Notes under the pieces: model-generated
Database searches by the model: none
What the model saw: only the letters and a program-made list of their open reading frames with translations
Told to the model about the DNA's origin: nothing
Shown here: piece after piece, positions 1 through 10,909 of the stretch
Numbering within the stretch: the stretch's first letter is position 1
Layout: the number at the start of each line of letters is the position of its first letter
Position numbers and translations under genes: made by a program
Source: Gonatopus flavifemur
Lineage: Eukaryota > Arthropoda > Insecta > Hymenoptera > Dryinidae
NCBI GenBank assembly: GCA_018340375.1
Contig: JAFFJZ010000003.1
Location: forward strand, 25,048,001 to 25,112,000
DNA: 64,000 nt
Direction: 5' to 3'

Positions 1-135
1 AAAAGGTACCTAAATAAGGTCATGAAAAATTATGCAAGTGTAATCATTCTTTGGTGTAAATGGAATGAAATTTGTTATTCGCATTAAGATCATCAATTTT
101 GTGATTTATCAATTCAATGTGATTTATGGAATATG

Positions 136-627
136 ATTACCCGAGCAGAAAAATTTTATGGCCTGCTTCATGTTCAATTTGGGCCCGATCGAGTAGTGAT
201 AGGGCTCACTTTTCTTTGGCACACCTGATCTGGTCTTGGTAAAGCCACGATTTGGTACGTCTTATTAGGGTTAACTAGGTCTGGTTCTGATAGGTTCACA
301 GTAAAAAGTAAAACTTACTTCCAACCTTAATATCGGCTTATTTTAAGATGCAGGCAAAACTAGTTCTATTTCAGCTGAAAGTAAGCATCCAAAACAAATG
401 CCGACACAATGGAAAAGACTGAATTCCAGTCAAGTTTTGAAGTAAGATACAGCCACTTTCAGTCAGACTTTTTACAGTGTTTGTGATTTGGCATACCCTA
501 CCTCAGTTCGTTACATCGGGCTTTGATACAACGGTGCGTTACATTCCATATCAGGGCCCGATTTGAGATAAGGCTTCCCAGATCTGGTCCTGACCGAACA
601 ACCCATATGAATTTCTGCTCGGGTAAT
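136..627. mobile_element. Foldback element with CCCGAG ends, 2-bp flank TA
   Basis: Inverted ends CCCGAGCAGAAA at 140-151 and TTTCTGCTCGGG at 612-623. If the element is 140-623, it is flanked by TA on both sides. The interior holds further palindromic matches built on GGGCCCGAT (around 183 and 556) and no reading frame. The ends resemble those of the element at 38206-38386. Confidence 0.7.
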
Positions 628-734
628 CGAGCATTTGCATGCACATTACATTAACAGTGATTTATCTTTATACTTGTGAATTATGGTAGCACAAGTGCGT
701 AGTCTCTATATCAACCAGAAATTTACTATACAAC

Positions 735-985
735 AGGCGCAGTACTGCACCAGTACTGGCCAAGACTGGCAGGGTACTGAAATTTGTCTGGAATAATACT
801 ATTATTCGCGATAAGCGCAGTCAGTGCCTGTACTGGATCAGTACCTGGTCGACATTAAGCTCTCAGTACTGGTTTACCAGTACAGGCATAGTACTGTATT
901 TCTATGTCTCCAGTACTCATCTCGTACGTGTTAGCCAAGTGTTGGAGGCCCAATACTGACACTGTACTGCACCTGTTGTCAAGAT
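735..985. repeat. Palindrome array built on CCAGTACTGG
   Basis: About ten close matches to the self-complementary core CAGTACTG occur within 250 bases, for example at 740-747, 751-758 and 867-874, plus half-sites (CCAGTAC, GTACTGG). No coding frame and no clear terminal repeats. The density of self-complementary words marks this as one of several palindrome-array repeats in the window. Confidence 0.65.
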
Positions 986-1310
986 TGGCATAATTTGGAT
1001 TTTTCTGATTGGGATGACATCGAAAAATTGCAGTACCTCAAAATGATTGATCATTGTTATTATGATATCAATTCGTTGATATTCACCAAACATTTATACA
1101 CTATCCTTAAATACATGATGAGATATTCTTAGTTATATTGTACGAAAACTGAAGATTTTATCCTTTGAGGATATGAATCATATATTGAAATTGGAATTGG
1201 AGTCACTTCAATTATCTTTCTTTTCGATTCGAACAGAGTCGTAAATTGCCTTCTTTTCAAAATGATATCAACGAACCGAATGTTGCGATTGTTTCATGTG
1301 CACAACATAC
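986..1310. other. Intron 3' of the proximal MCT exon
   Basis: AT-rich sequence downstream, in the direction of transcription, of the proximal donor at 1310-1305. I see no exon, repeat end or promoter here. Confidence 0.5.
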
Positions 1311-1486
1311 CCACGTTAAAAATGGACTGTCTGTATCGTTTTGTTCCCTCCAACAGTAACCAGGCACCAACGGCACCGTGAATCCCTGTCGCGAGTATTT
1401 GCACTATAACTCCTGTCACGACAATAACCCAACCCCAACCGCTTTCAGGGTAGTAATGCTGTCGTATAGTACATTGCGCCACGTAC
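1311..1486 (-). CDS. SLC16 MCT alternative exon, proximal version: signature and helix 1
   Basis: The frame reads YVAQCTIRQHYYPESGWGWV and continues as a hydrophobic stretch (VIVVTGVIVQILATG) typical of MCT helix 1, then 19 residues from GAW to the donor. The exon ends at 1311 with donor GTATGT (1310-1305), phase 1, the same phase as the two homologous exons. HYYP to donor is 49 codons, as in the middle version. There is no good ATG in frame, so it needs an upstream exon. The best acceptor is TCTGTAG ending at 1487, which leaves one base of a codon. Odd point: the SLC16 motif [D/E]G[G/S][W/F][G/A]W has Ser in place of the first Gly (PESGWGW), and a Trp follows GA where the middle version has Val. 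It is one exon of a larger transporter gene and not a gene in itself. Confidence 0.75.
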
Positions 1487-1761
1487 CTACAGACACGCAA
1501 ATACGAATCCGAAGATTATATCAACACATTTGATGAGATGAATTCATTTTATTCCGGAAAATTAATTCATTTCGTTTCGAAATTACGTTCGATGTGAAAA
1601 ATTTGTATCGAATTGATGATTTTGCTGTAAAAACGTGATTTATTGAAATGAATATCAATCAAATGAACGAGCTATGAACTCAACTTTGAGATGATTTTTC
1701 TTCACCTTCGATATAAGGTGTTTTCAAATAATCGAAAAATTTCAATATATCTTGATCTGAC

Positions 1762-1943
1762 CTAGGATCTCTGTGAGCATCTTCCTCAATTTCCTTTGAT
1801 CGTTTATGCGACTGTTGGTAAACTATACCATCGTACTCGCCGGAAAATGAATTTTCGCCAAGTTCACCGAAAGTAGCAACTCCGCTATCTTCGTAACCTG
1901 GACTTGAAATTATAATTGCGTCTTCGTGAATTCGTCCCTTCAT
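1762..1943 (-). CDS. Probable first coding exon of the proximal MCT isoform (acidic N-terminus)
   Basis: An ATG at 1943-1941 with A at -3 is preceded two codons upstream by an in-frame TGA, so it is a genuine candidate start. The 87-residue frame is acidic and hydrophilic, with no membrane segment, as expected for the cytosolic N-terminus of an MCT. It contains EDSGVAT at residues 18-24. A donor TAG|GTCAGA after base 1762 (phase 2) joins in frame to the acceptor at 1487, removing a 275-base intron and giving ...HRDPR-YVAQCTIRQHYYP. A second donor, GAAG|GTGAAG (phase 1), lies a little further on but would break the frame with that acceptor. The join is inferred from splice signals and phase; the frame could instead be fortuitous. 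Confidence 0.5.
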
Positions 1944-2180
1944 CCTTCAATGATGACGAAACGAACGCGTTACTTCTTAAGATCGGTTACATCTTGAATG
2001 AAGAATAAGAATTGAACACAATATAAATCACTATCCTGCATCATCTTTCACCCGCAATGATTGATGAATTTCACATGTCACAAAACGTTTTTCGTTCTTC
2101 TCTTTCTTTTTATACTTTCAGGGATATATCATTTCCGCACTTACGTTCAAGATTTCCTTCAACTTTATTGCTGGTTTTGT
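1944..2180 (-). promoter_or_regulatory. Presumptive 5' UTR and promoter of the proximal isoform
   Basis: This sequence sits immediately upstream of the 1943 ATG on the minus strand. A TATA-like TTTATATTG lies about 80 bases before the ATG. There is no decisive core-promoter pattern; the call rests on position. Confidence 0.3.
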
Positions 2181-2624
2181 ATTAAGCTTGAACGATAATG
2201 AAAGTTTGGGAGGGAGTAATATTTGAGAGACTAATTAGATGGAAAATTTCCACAGTTCTGCTTGTGTAGAAAATAGAAAGTACACTGATGAAAAAAACTG
2301 GAATTTTCCGGTACTGGAAAATTTCTGTCCGTGACCCTGGTTGAAAAAAAAACATTGATTCTCGCCAAATCTCATTGAATCTTGCACGATGTTCTGACCA
2401 AATCCCATTAAATTTCATTTCGTCAGATTTTATGGATTAATTTAAGAAGGGGACCAATTTTCCAGTTTACGTACAAGAACATTCCGGTTGTACTGGCATT
2501 TTTACCTATTTTCTATGAGATTTCATGTTTTTTACTTCAATTTTTGCAGTATAAATACAAGAATTTTCTGATACGTGTACTGGAATTGTCATGATTCAGA
2601 TGTAATTTTTCAGTATAAATGTTC

Positions 2625-2916
2625 CCCAGCAAACAATATGTTGTCATCCGAGACTCTTAAAAATCTTCTAAATATGTATAAGAGATCAGATAGACCTTTC
2701 AGAAGGTTAACATAAAGATATCAGAATGTTATCAGATGCGTCGATTTCTGAGGAAAATAAGAGATTGTCAGAATGTTATCCAAACGAACTCTTTGAGAGG
2801 ATTTTTTTCTAAGATCTCAGAAAAATGTTACCATTCAGATATCGATATGATAACATTGACAGAGCTCTTTCAAAAGACCTTTTAAAGATCTCTTCTCCTT
2901 AAGAGTGTTCACTGGG
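2625..2916. mobile_element. 292-bp element, CCCAGnnAACA ends, flank TC, palindromic interior
   Basis: Left end CCCAGCAAACA, right end TGTTCACTGGG, with TC directly on both sides (2623-2624 and 2917-2918). The interior repeats words such as ATCAGAATGTTATC, GAACTCTTTGAGAG and AAGATCTC, many self-complementary. No coding frame. The ends and interior style resemble those at 23178-23481. Confidence 0.7.
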
Positions 2917-4607
2917 TCTGGTTAATTGCTTCCAGTACTGGAAGTTTTCCAAAGTTTTTTTTTTACAGTGCATAGTTTTGGGAATTTTAAAGAAAATTTT
3001 CAACAAATCTTCGACAGGATTAGAAATAATCATGAGGTATTTATTTTGCATGATCATTTGATAGCATGAAATTGAATTACACAGCAAGATCGTAATGAAT
3101 CCAACACCTTGGAGTGGATTTGAGTGTTATTCATTAGTTCAAGTAAATTTCTCATCCATTCTTCTTTGTATATTATTCGTTTTAGAACTTCGGATACTCA
3201 TATTTTAATTCAATCCTTCTTGGGTTTGTGTCCGCATATTTAAAATGGATTCCACAATAAACAAATAGGGTAAAGAGAATGAAGAATAGCTGTTTACGTG
3301 AAAGGTTGGGGATTTGATGTTGAGTAACTGCGCCAGTTAGGAAAGAGCGAAGGAAAGAATCGCAATTTGAAAGGAGTTGGAAATAGGGGAAGAGGTAGAA
3401 GAGCCAGAGAATTGTCAAGCATTCAACTCGCACGCGACTGACGTATTTAATTCAACTATGTTGAATTGTATCCTATACATACAAATTAATATATCTTCTA
3501 AGGAGAATGCTAAGGAGATGGAGAGGATATTGTTGTCATCGCGATTATAATGCACAAATCGTTGAAAAATCTTTCAATAATTTACATCGCCTTTTCTTTT
3601 ACTGTGCCGAATTTCGATGAATTTGGTGGAATCGAAATATATTAAAAATATTCTCGTACAAACTATCGTAATCAATTAAAAAGGCAAACCAAATTGTTGA
3701 GAATATATATAGTTTCTTCTGTTCTGTTCTTAACTGGAGCGGAAGAATAAATTTGAGGAGTGAGACTTTTGGCATGGTTGGCTAGAAGTGAAATATGATT
3801 TTCACATATGTAATAAATCCTGTATCCCGGGGAAAGGATGGATTCATGATGAGTAAATTTACGAGCTTTTTTATCGGTCAGTTTGTTGGGAAAGTTCTTC
3901 GTAGTTAAAATGGTGATAGTGTTGGGGTTTCTAATATTTTTTAGGTCAAATTAACTGATTTTTTGGTTAATTCTCAAAGTATAAAGATACACGATATGAT
4001 CAAATCAATAAGACTCCATTCACTTCCGATTTATTCGAAAGAAAACTGTGTATGTTGTTTTCATATTGTTTTTAAATATAAAATGATAAAAATTCATATT
4101 GACTTGAGAAAGAATGCAAATTTTCAAGCTCATAAATTTACATCATCTTGTGAAACAAGTTGATTAACTTCTTCATAAACCTTCTCTCTAGGCTATCGCA
4201 TGACAAGCTATCATCAGGTTACAATCAAGGGTGGAGAATAGTCTTTCTTATGTAGAGAATGAATTTCGTCCCTTTGTCCTCCCGGTAAACAGAATGCTTG
4301 TCCCTTTTTGAATCACTTTTTTTCATTTTGTACAAACTTCAACCATTTATCAGGTGTTCTACAGAAACTCATTTTGACCTTTGGATCATTAATAACGTTT
4401 CTTATATTTTATGTGTATTCCATCCTTGTGGTACAAACCATATGAGATTTCCGTGTAAGAAGACTCTGGACATTCAGGAGGGAGTTCAAAATCAACATCG
4501 TGAGTTCATTTATCGGTTAATTGCGTACATCAACCTATTTACATTGAGATGAATGATAGTAGTTAATTCAACTGACAAGAAGAAGTCCCAACTACATCTT
4601 CAGAACT
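2917..4607. other. Intron, nothing recognised
   Basis: AT-rich sequence with short chance reading frames only. I see no repeat ends, splice-framed exon or RNA gene. Confidence 0.5.
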
Positions 4608-5567
4608 GTGATTACACTGGTCTGCAAAAAAAATGAGATTTTTCGCTCCTTTGCAGCTAGTGGTCATTTTCTGAAGTAATTTGCTGCATAGAATCCGAAT
4701 CCAAAGTCAGAATTGGGCTGTCACGTCAGGATTTCGAGGTACGCGAAGTTAAGTTCTCGAAATATGGATTTTTGGCAACTTTTGAATTTATGTACTGAGT
4801 GTGAGAAAGTTTTTGATCTTCCCTTCTACCGGTACTACTCTTACTCTTCAGGATGAATTATCAATCAGTCACTTACAATTTTTTTCTTGCAGAGTTACGA
4901 CCACTCCAAGTTGTAAAATATATCCCCAAGATTGTAATATTCCTAGGATCTCTTGAGAGTGCTACAAGGATGTATGGGAATGAAGATTTCAATTTTTCAA
5001 TATAATATTCTCACTCAGCGATCCCAAAAACTTCCAAATACACATGTTCAAGGGAAAGTTGTCACTGATGAGATGTATTTCTCAAAGGGTTAATTATCAA
5101 ATGTATCCTTTTGAGGAATATACGTTTTTAGGGATGAATTTTTCTTGCAGTTTTTTGGGTCGCTCAGTAAGAATATCATAATAGAAAATTGAAATTTTTA
5201 TTCCCGTACATCCTAGCAGCACCCTCAGGAGATCCTGGGAATATCCCTATCTTGGATATATATGTATTTGACAACTTGGAATGTTCGTAACTCTACAAGA
5301 AATTGTAGGTGACCGAGCAATAGATTATTTCGAAGAGTAAGAGTAGTCCTGAATGACACCATTAAAAAAAAGACCGAACAAATTTTGTGCGTTCAGCTCA
5401 TAAATTCAAAAGTCGTCAAAAAACCCATTTTTCGAGAACTTAACTTCAAGTATCTCAAAATCCTGATGTGATGGTCTAATTCTGACTTCGGATTCGGATT
5501 CTACGCAGCAAATTGAAAATTTCATTTGAAGGAGGATTTCATTGCTGACCAGTGTTATCAAATGATA
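4608..5567. mobile_element. Long imperfect foldback, about 960 bp
   Basis: The left half (from ACACTGGTCTGCAA near 4614) is matched in reverse complement by the right half (to TTGCTGACCAGTGTT near 5555). Along the arms are further paired blocks: AGAATCCGAATCC/GGATTCGGATTCT, GAAGTTAAGTTCTCGAAA/TTTCGAGAACTTAACTTC, AAGAGTAAGAGTAGT/ACTACTCTTACTCTT and CATCCTAGCAGCACC/GTGCTACAAGGATG. The arms run nearly to a centre around 5085. The reading frame on the minus strand at 5406-5597 is a by-product of the repeat. Confidence 0.75.
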
Positions 5568-6710
5568 TGGCCATGTTGGCCGGAAAAATAGTTGCATTGG
5601 TTGGAAGTTTTCCTCATTATTCTTGGAATCATTTTACCGACAGTGATTCGAGATAGGAACCTTTGAGTGAAGGGTGGTTTTAAACTCTCAACTGACTCCA
5701 TTTGGGCAATTTAAACTCAATCAAACATGAAAAATTATAATCCATAAAGCGTATTGTGTGAACATTCATAATATTATTCCTCCAAAGCCATAATGAGGTT
5801 TCTAAACTCACGACTAAACAACTTGTAACCAGCCGTTAGAAAAGGAATTACGCTATCATTTTCAACATATTTGGTAGGAAATTTGTGTATCCGTTGCTCT
5901 CAATGCTCGCAGAAGATTGTTCTCCTTTGAAAGATTTATAGCTTTCAAAATCATTTGAAATAGCTGTGTTTTCATTCGTAACCAATTTTCACTATTATAA
6001 AGTGGTTTAAGAATTCACTATTAGAACGCATCACTGGTACTATTAGTTGTCTGAAAAACGTAATCAATGTCCTGTTTGGAAATGTGGTGCACATGTTGTG
6101 AGTTATGCCAATGGTTTGGTTCAAAATGAGAACAAAAACTTAAGAAAAAATGGTTATTTGCATAATTTTATCAATGTTTGAATGACAATTAAAGATACCT
6201 ATTTATTATTTAATTAAATTTCGATTAATTCCTCTGGTTTTGACATAATTATAATTTTGTAATTGATTGAAAACCAATTTGAAAGAGGAAGTGAAGTTTG
6301 TGAGGTTTTCTTATGGTCACACTGAGTCAACCAATAATAATTGTTATTTTTGTAAAATGCGGATATTGTTCGGCTCTCTCGAGAATCAAATGAATGTAAT
6401 ATACAATGGAGGAAAAAATACTATCATATTCAAAATAAAATATATTAAAAGAAAAATGATGGTTCTAAAATAATCACAGATTTCAACAATGAATGATATT
6501 CAGGTCAAGTTAATGCCAAACTTAACGTATCGAACTGTGTACAAAGTTTAGGCATTGAAACGATCCAAAACTTGCACAAGTTTGTCGAAAATTTGCTGAT
6601 ATTTGGGGAAAGTGGATTGCACTTAAATTGATGATCGTCATTTCGTACAAAGGTTGAGTGAATTCATGACAGACAGAAATCGTAATTTTTACCAAAAAGA
6701 AGAATTCATG
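5568..6710. other. Intron, nothing recognised
   Basis: AT-rich sequence with only short chance frames; no inverted pair, splice-framed exon or RNA gene seen. Confidence 0.45.
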
Positions 6711-6712
6711 TA

Positions 6713-6968
6713 CACAGAGAAAAATAAAGTTTTACAAATTACTACATTCCTACTGAATTGGCAGGATAAGAGAAATATCACTGTTATTGATATAGAAGTG
6801 TAGTAAAAATGTGTAATTTATCATGCAGAAGTTTGCCCGCTCGTACTAAAGAATATTTTGTTAATCATTCATTTTTACTACACGGTCTATCAATAACAGT
6901 GATATTTTCTTATATCCTGTCAATTTGATAGAAATGTAGTAATTTTCAAAAATTTATTTTTCTCCGTG
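6713..6968. mobile_element. 256-bp MITE, CACRGAG ends, flank TA
   Basis: Left end CACAGAGAAAAATAAA, right end TTTATTTTTCTCCGTG, TA immediately outside both. Long matching arms: the left arm reads ACAAATTACTACATT and later AATATCACTGTTATTGATA; the right arm carries TATCAATAACAGTGATATT and AATGTAGTAATTTT. No coding frame; a non-autonomous foldback. Confidence 0.85.
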
Positions 6969-8145
6969 TAGCTGCTTTCGAGACAAACAAGAGGAAAGGA
7001 TTCGTTTTTTTTCTCGTATCAAATCACGTAGTTCCAGTGAATTAGTTCCTGCAAAAAACAGCTGAAGATAAGGAAAATAAAATCTTGTTCTTTGCGAATA
7101 TAGGGGTCCATTCCCACGATTTTCTTTCTCCTCAGGAAAATCTATCGATATGAGTTCTTGGACAATAACTAGCAGACCAGTTGGAACTTTGGGTATTGAA
7201 TTTCAATGAATGTTCATGCTGCTCATTTATCGGGACGATACTTGGATTTATTACTAATGAAATGTTCATCATTTATTAATTGACAGAACATTCATGTGGA
7301 AGTTTTCAGTGCAATTAACTGTTGTCAAGTATGAACTGAAGTTTCATAAACTCACTCAAGTTTAGGATCATCTCAGTGCCTCAATTTTGTACAAAGTTTT
7401 CTGTTATTCGTTCTCAATTTAATCTGAATCATGTCACACAATGAATTTACGGTGATGAATTTTCTTGTGAAACTAAGAACAGGTATGCGTGTACATTTTC
7501 GCGGGTGTTCTGCTTTACATCGCGATTGTTTTAACAACATTGCGGTGAAGTTTATACTAACTGCGGTGGTAAATGCTACTCCAGATTTTATGTCTCTCTG
7601 AATTCATTGAAAATGGCAGCGAATGTAGAAAGTCGTATTTTTCTATGCAGCATGTTTAACGTGATATTGAAAAAATTAATCAGGGCATAATTCCGACAGT
7701 TAGACACGTAATTTGTGTTTACGAAGAAATAGTAGTCGCGTTATTTTCACTTTTCTTTGGCGAAGTTTGGAAAGGTTTAGTTGAACTTCTTCTTCGAAAT
7801 AATTATCCAGGCTCATTAAAATATCGTCGGTGAATCATTAAAAGACTGTAAAAAAAGTTGAAGGTACAATAACGAATTGCTGTCTGGATACGACTTTTAC
7901 GAGCCGATTTTCTGTTAATATGAACATTCGGAGTAATTCTCTGGTAAAGGTACTTGGTGAGTGGATAATTTTTTATGGAAGTAGGCTAACGTCACCAGTT
8001 GTGTTGATGACACCTTTGAGGAACTGTATTGCACGATCAAAATTGTTAAAACATCACTTTCGAAATGTGTTTTCTCTAAATGATTGTATGAATTCCAATG
8101 TGACAGAATAAAACTGGAAAATATAAGTGAAAAAAAATTGTATGT
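6969..8145. other. Intron, nothing recognised
   Basis: No supported exon, RNA gene or repeat end in this stretch. Confidence 0.45.
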
Positions 8146-8466
8146 GAAGGAGAAAAATTTGCTGACACAACAAATCTTTTGCTAACCTAGCTACAAGTTC
8201 GCTGTTACAGCTAACTGGATTGCTGAGAGAGCAACATGATTAACTAAAGCAGCGAATTTTTTGCTACAGTAGAAGAACTTCTAGTATTATATAAAGAATA
8301 GCAAACAAATTTTGATGGAGTCGATACTGTTTGCTATCCAGCTAAAAAATCACTGTCGTAGCCAACAAGGTTGTTGTGATAGCGATTAGTTTGTTGTTAT
8401 AGCAAAAGAAATCTAGAAAAAAATTAAATTTCGATGCCACAGCGAATTTCTTTCTTCTCCATGTGC
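8146..8466. mobile_element. Palindrome-array element of the GCTG/CAGC family, about 320 bp
   Basis: Degenerate ends GGAGAAAAATTTGCTG and CAGCGAATTTC...CTTCTCC. The interior is a series of short palindromes such as TTCGCTGTTACAGCTAA, GCTGAGAGAGCAAC and TTGCTACAGTAG, spaced every 30-50 bases, with a central run of the type AGTATTATATAAAGAATAGC. The same interior recurs at 10048-10909, 14793-15040, 16319-17566, 36230-36520, 38041-38593 and near 63830. Confidence 0.75.
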
Positions 8467-8774
8467 TTTGCTGAACTTCTATACATGTTGCTTTTAAAAA
8501 GTTTAGTCCAATTCTGCGGAGAACTCAGTGCATTGATTCAGATTTAGATCAATTAACCTCTATCCACATCTGAGAAACAATCGAAATTTGATATTCACGT
8601 AAGTATGGAGTGTTTCTCAACTAGAGGTGCACGATATCTCATGGTATCGATATTTTTGATAGAGACGTTGTCGAGTCTACATTGAATTTTATAAGATATC
8701 CAACACAATTTTATACAAATTGTATATAAAATACCAATGTCATACACCTTTATTCTAAACCTTCAACCTATTTG

Positions 8775-10000
8775 TTTTGAGGGGTCTTTCTTGTTGAGAT
8801 TTTCAAGGAAAAATTTTTTTTTCAAACATTTTTTTTCATAGGAAAAATTGAAACACCGTGTGAAAATTTTTAGCCACATTTATTAGATTTTGAATATTGG
8901 AAAAAAAAATTTTTTTCAGATTTGAAAAAATTTCTTCTCATTAAACTAATTTAAATAACAAAAACACTACAAAATGACGGTGGGAGTGATTTGGGACGAC
9001 CGGATGATCTGAACAAAAACAAAAAAGGATGGCAAATTATTCCTTGTTGGAGTGGCTATCGCATGAACTAGGATTCTTTTGATCGGTCCGATTTGCATCC
9101 AATTTTCCAATTTCAAAAATCGATTTTTCTGATAAATGGCCGTCGTTTCGTTATTTTTTGACGAACAATAATATCCTAGTTCATGCGCACGGAGAAAAAT
9201 GCAGCTCGGAAGGATAGTAATCTTTAATAGAAAATTGGAGAATATTTCTTAAAATCTGAGAATATTCCTTAAAATCTAAGAATTTTTCTCAAGTTCGTAA
9301 TAAATATCAAACGGTTCAGATTTCTCTTGAATATTGCTCGAAAAACAATGGAAAATTATCAATACTTAACAAATCATAAAAACAAATACGAAGTTTCTAA
9401 TAGTCGCAAATGGAATTTTACAAAGTGAATAACAAAATTCTGTAATTTGAAAATAAGATTCCAAAATTTTGTTATTTACTTTGTGAAATTTCATCCGCGA
9501 CTTTTGGAAACTTCATATTTGTTTTTATGATTTGTATAATAATCATAATTATTATAATACAAAAATAATTTGTATAATAAGTATTGATAATTTTTCATTG
9601 TTTTTCGAGCAATATTCAAGAGAAATCTGAACCGTTTGATGTTTATTACGAACTTAAGAAAAATTCTTAGATTTTAAGAAATATTCTCCAATTTTCTATC
9701 AAAGATTACTATCCTTTCGAGCTGTATTTTTCTCCGTGCGGTAGGCACTTTAACAAGGAATGATTTGCGATGTTTTGAATTTTTTCAGATCATCCGGTTG
9801 CCTCAAATCACTCTCGCCGTCATTTTATGGTGTTGTTTTAATTTGAAATAGTATAACGGGAAAAAAAATGTTCGGTAACATGTAATACCTAATAAAAATA
9901 GCTACAAAATTTCAAAACGATATCCTAATTTTTTCTATGAGAAAAAAATATTTGATAGAAAGATTTTTCTTGAAAATCTTAATCAGGAAGACCCCTTGAA
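8775..10000. mobile_element. Long foldback with AGGGG-type ends, split by a nested MITE
   Basis: Left arm blocks are GAGGGGTCTTTCTTG (8778), AAAATGACGGTGGGAGTGA (8971), CCGGATGATCTGAA and TATCCTAGTTCATGCG. The right arm carries the complements TTCAGATCATCCGGTTGCC, TCACTCTCGCCGTCATTTTA and AGGAAGACCCCTTGAA (9978-9998). The right arm is interrupted at the middle by the 9189-9738 element. No coding frame survives. Confidence 0.75.
9189..9738. mobile_element. 550-bp MITE, CACGGAG ends, flank CG (family A)
   Basis: Left end CACGGAGAAAAATGCAGCTC, right end GAGCTGTATTTTTCTCCGTG, with CG directly on both sides. Long arms run inward through GGATAGTAATCTTTAAT, TCTTAAAATCTGAGAATAT and ATTGATAATTTTTCATTG-type blocks. 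The same element recurs at 49537-49982 and 54724-55189. It sits inside an older foldback, so it inserted later. Confidence 0.9.
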
Positions 10001-10047
10001 TGTATTTCTTATATTTCATTGATTTTTCCCAAAAAACATCTTCATCA

Positions 10048-10909
10048 CACGGAGAAAGAAGACTTCGTCTATGACAGCGAAACCTGATTTTTCCGATTAA
10101 TTTTTGTCACAGCAGAAAATTTCTTGCTATGACAAAAATCTATTTCCTATCACAGCAATTTTTTTAGCCATGACCGCAATTTTTTTTCAAACTGTGACAG
10201 CAAAAAATGTTTGCTCCTCCAGCAAAATTCGTTTACCATTTTGTATATAATACTAGAAATTCTGCTAGTCCAGCGAGAAATTTGCTACTTCAGTTAATCA
10301 TGTTGCTCTTCCAGCAATCTAGTTAGCTGTAACCGCGAATTTTTGCCTAGATTAGCAAAAAGATTCCCTACACTAATAAAAGAACCACGGAGAAAAAGGA
10401 ATTCGCTGTGACAGCGAAATCTACTTTTGCTGGGTTCCTTTTGCCAGAGTAGCAAAGTTTTTGCTGTTCCAGCAATCTTGTTAGCTGCAACAGTGAATTT
10501 TTAGCTGTGGCAGCAAAAAATTTTTGCTATCCCAGCAAAATGTGTTTGCTATTCTGTATATAATACTGAAAATTTGCTGGCGGAGCAAATATTTTTTGCT
10601 GCCACAGCTAAAACATTGCTGTCGTAGCTAACGCGATTGCTGTTATAGCAAATTTTTAGCTAGGTCAGCAAAAAATTTTGCTATTTTATATATAATACCT
10701 CGATTTGCTGCGTCAGCGAATTTTTTCTCTCCGTGACCTAGTTATAATTACCCAATAAATTTGATTTTATGACGGCAATTATAACTAAACATTTATTTCG
10801 TCATATCCAACTATGAGATTGGATAACTATTACCAAATGCTGGTAACTTTAACTAAATCCTGTATATGATACCTCGATTTGCTGTGGCAGTAAATTTTTT
10901 TTCTTCGTG
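10048..10909. mobile_element. Palindrome-array element (GCTG/CAGC family), flank CA, carrying a nested copy
   Basis: Left end CACGGAGAAAGAAGA (10048), right end TTTTTTTTCTTCGTG ending at 10909, with CA outside both. The interior repeats palindromes like TTCGTCTATGACAGCGAA and GCTCCTCCAGC. The copy is interrupted by a second family member at 10386-10735. Confidence 0.75.
10386..10735. mobile_element. Best-preserved palindrome-array element, 350 bp, flank AC
   Basis: Ends CACGGAGAAAAAGGAATTCG and CAGCGAATTTTTTCTCTCCGTG (the last 7 bases being CTCCGTG), with AC on both sides (10384-10385 and 10736-10737). The interior has about a dozen palindromes of the form TTGCTGTTCCAGCAA or TAGCTGTGGCAGCAA, and two copies of the AT-rich word CTATTNTGTATATAATAC. 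It is inserted into a diverged member of its own family. Confidence 0.85.

Noticed and set aside
8146..10909. CRISPR-like array
   Set aside because: The repeated words are palindromes of varying sequence inside elements with transposon ends and target duplications, in a eukaryotic intron; there is no fixed direct repeat with spacers.
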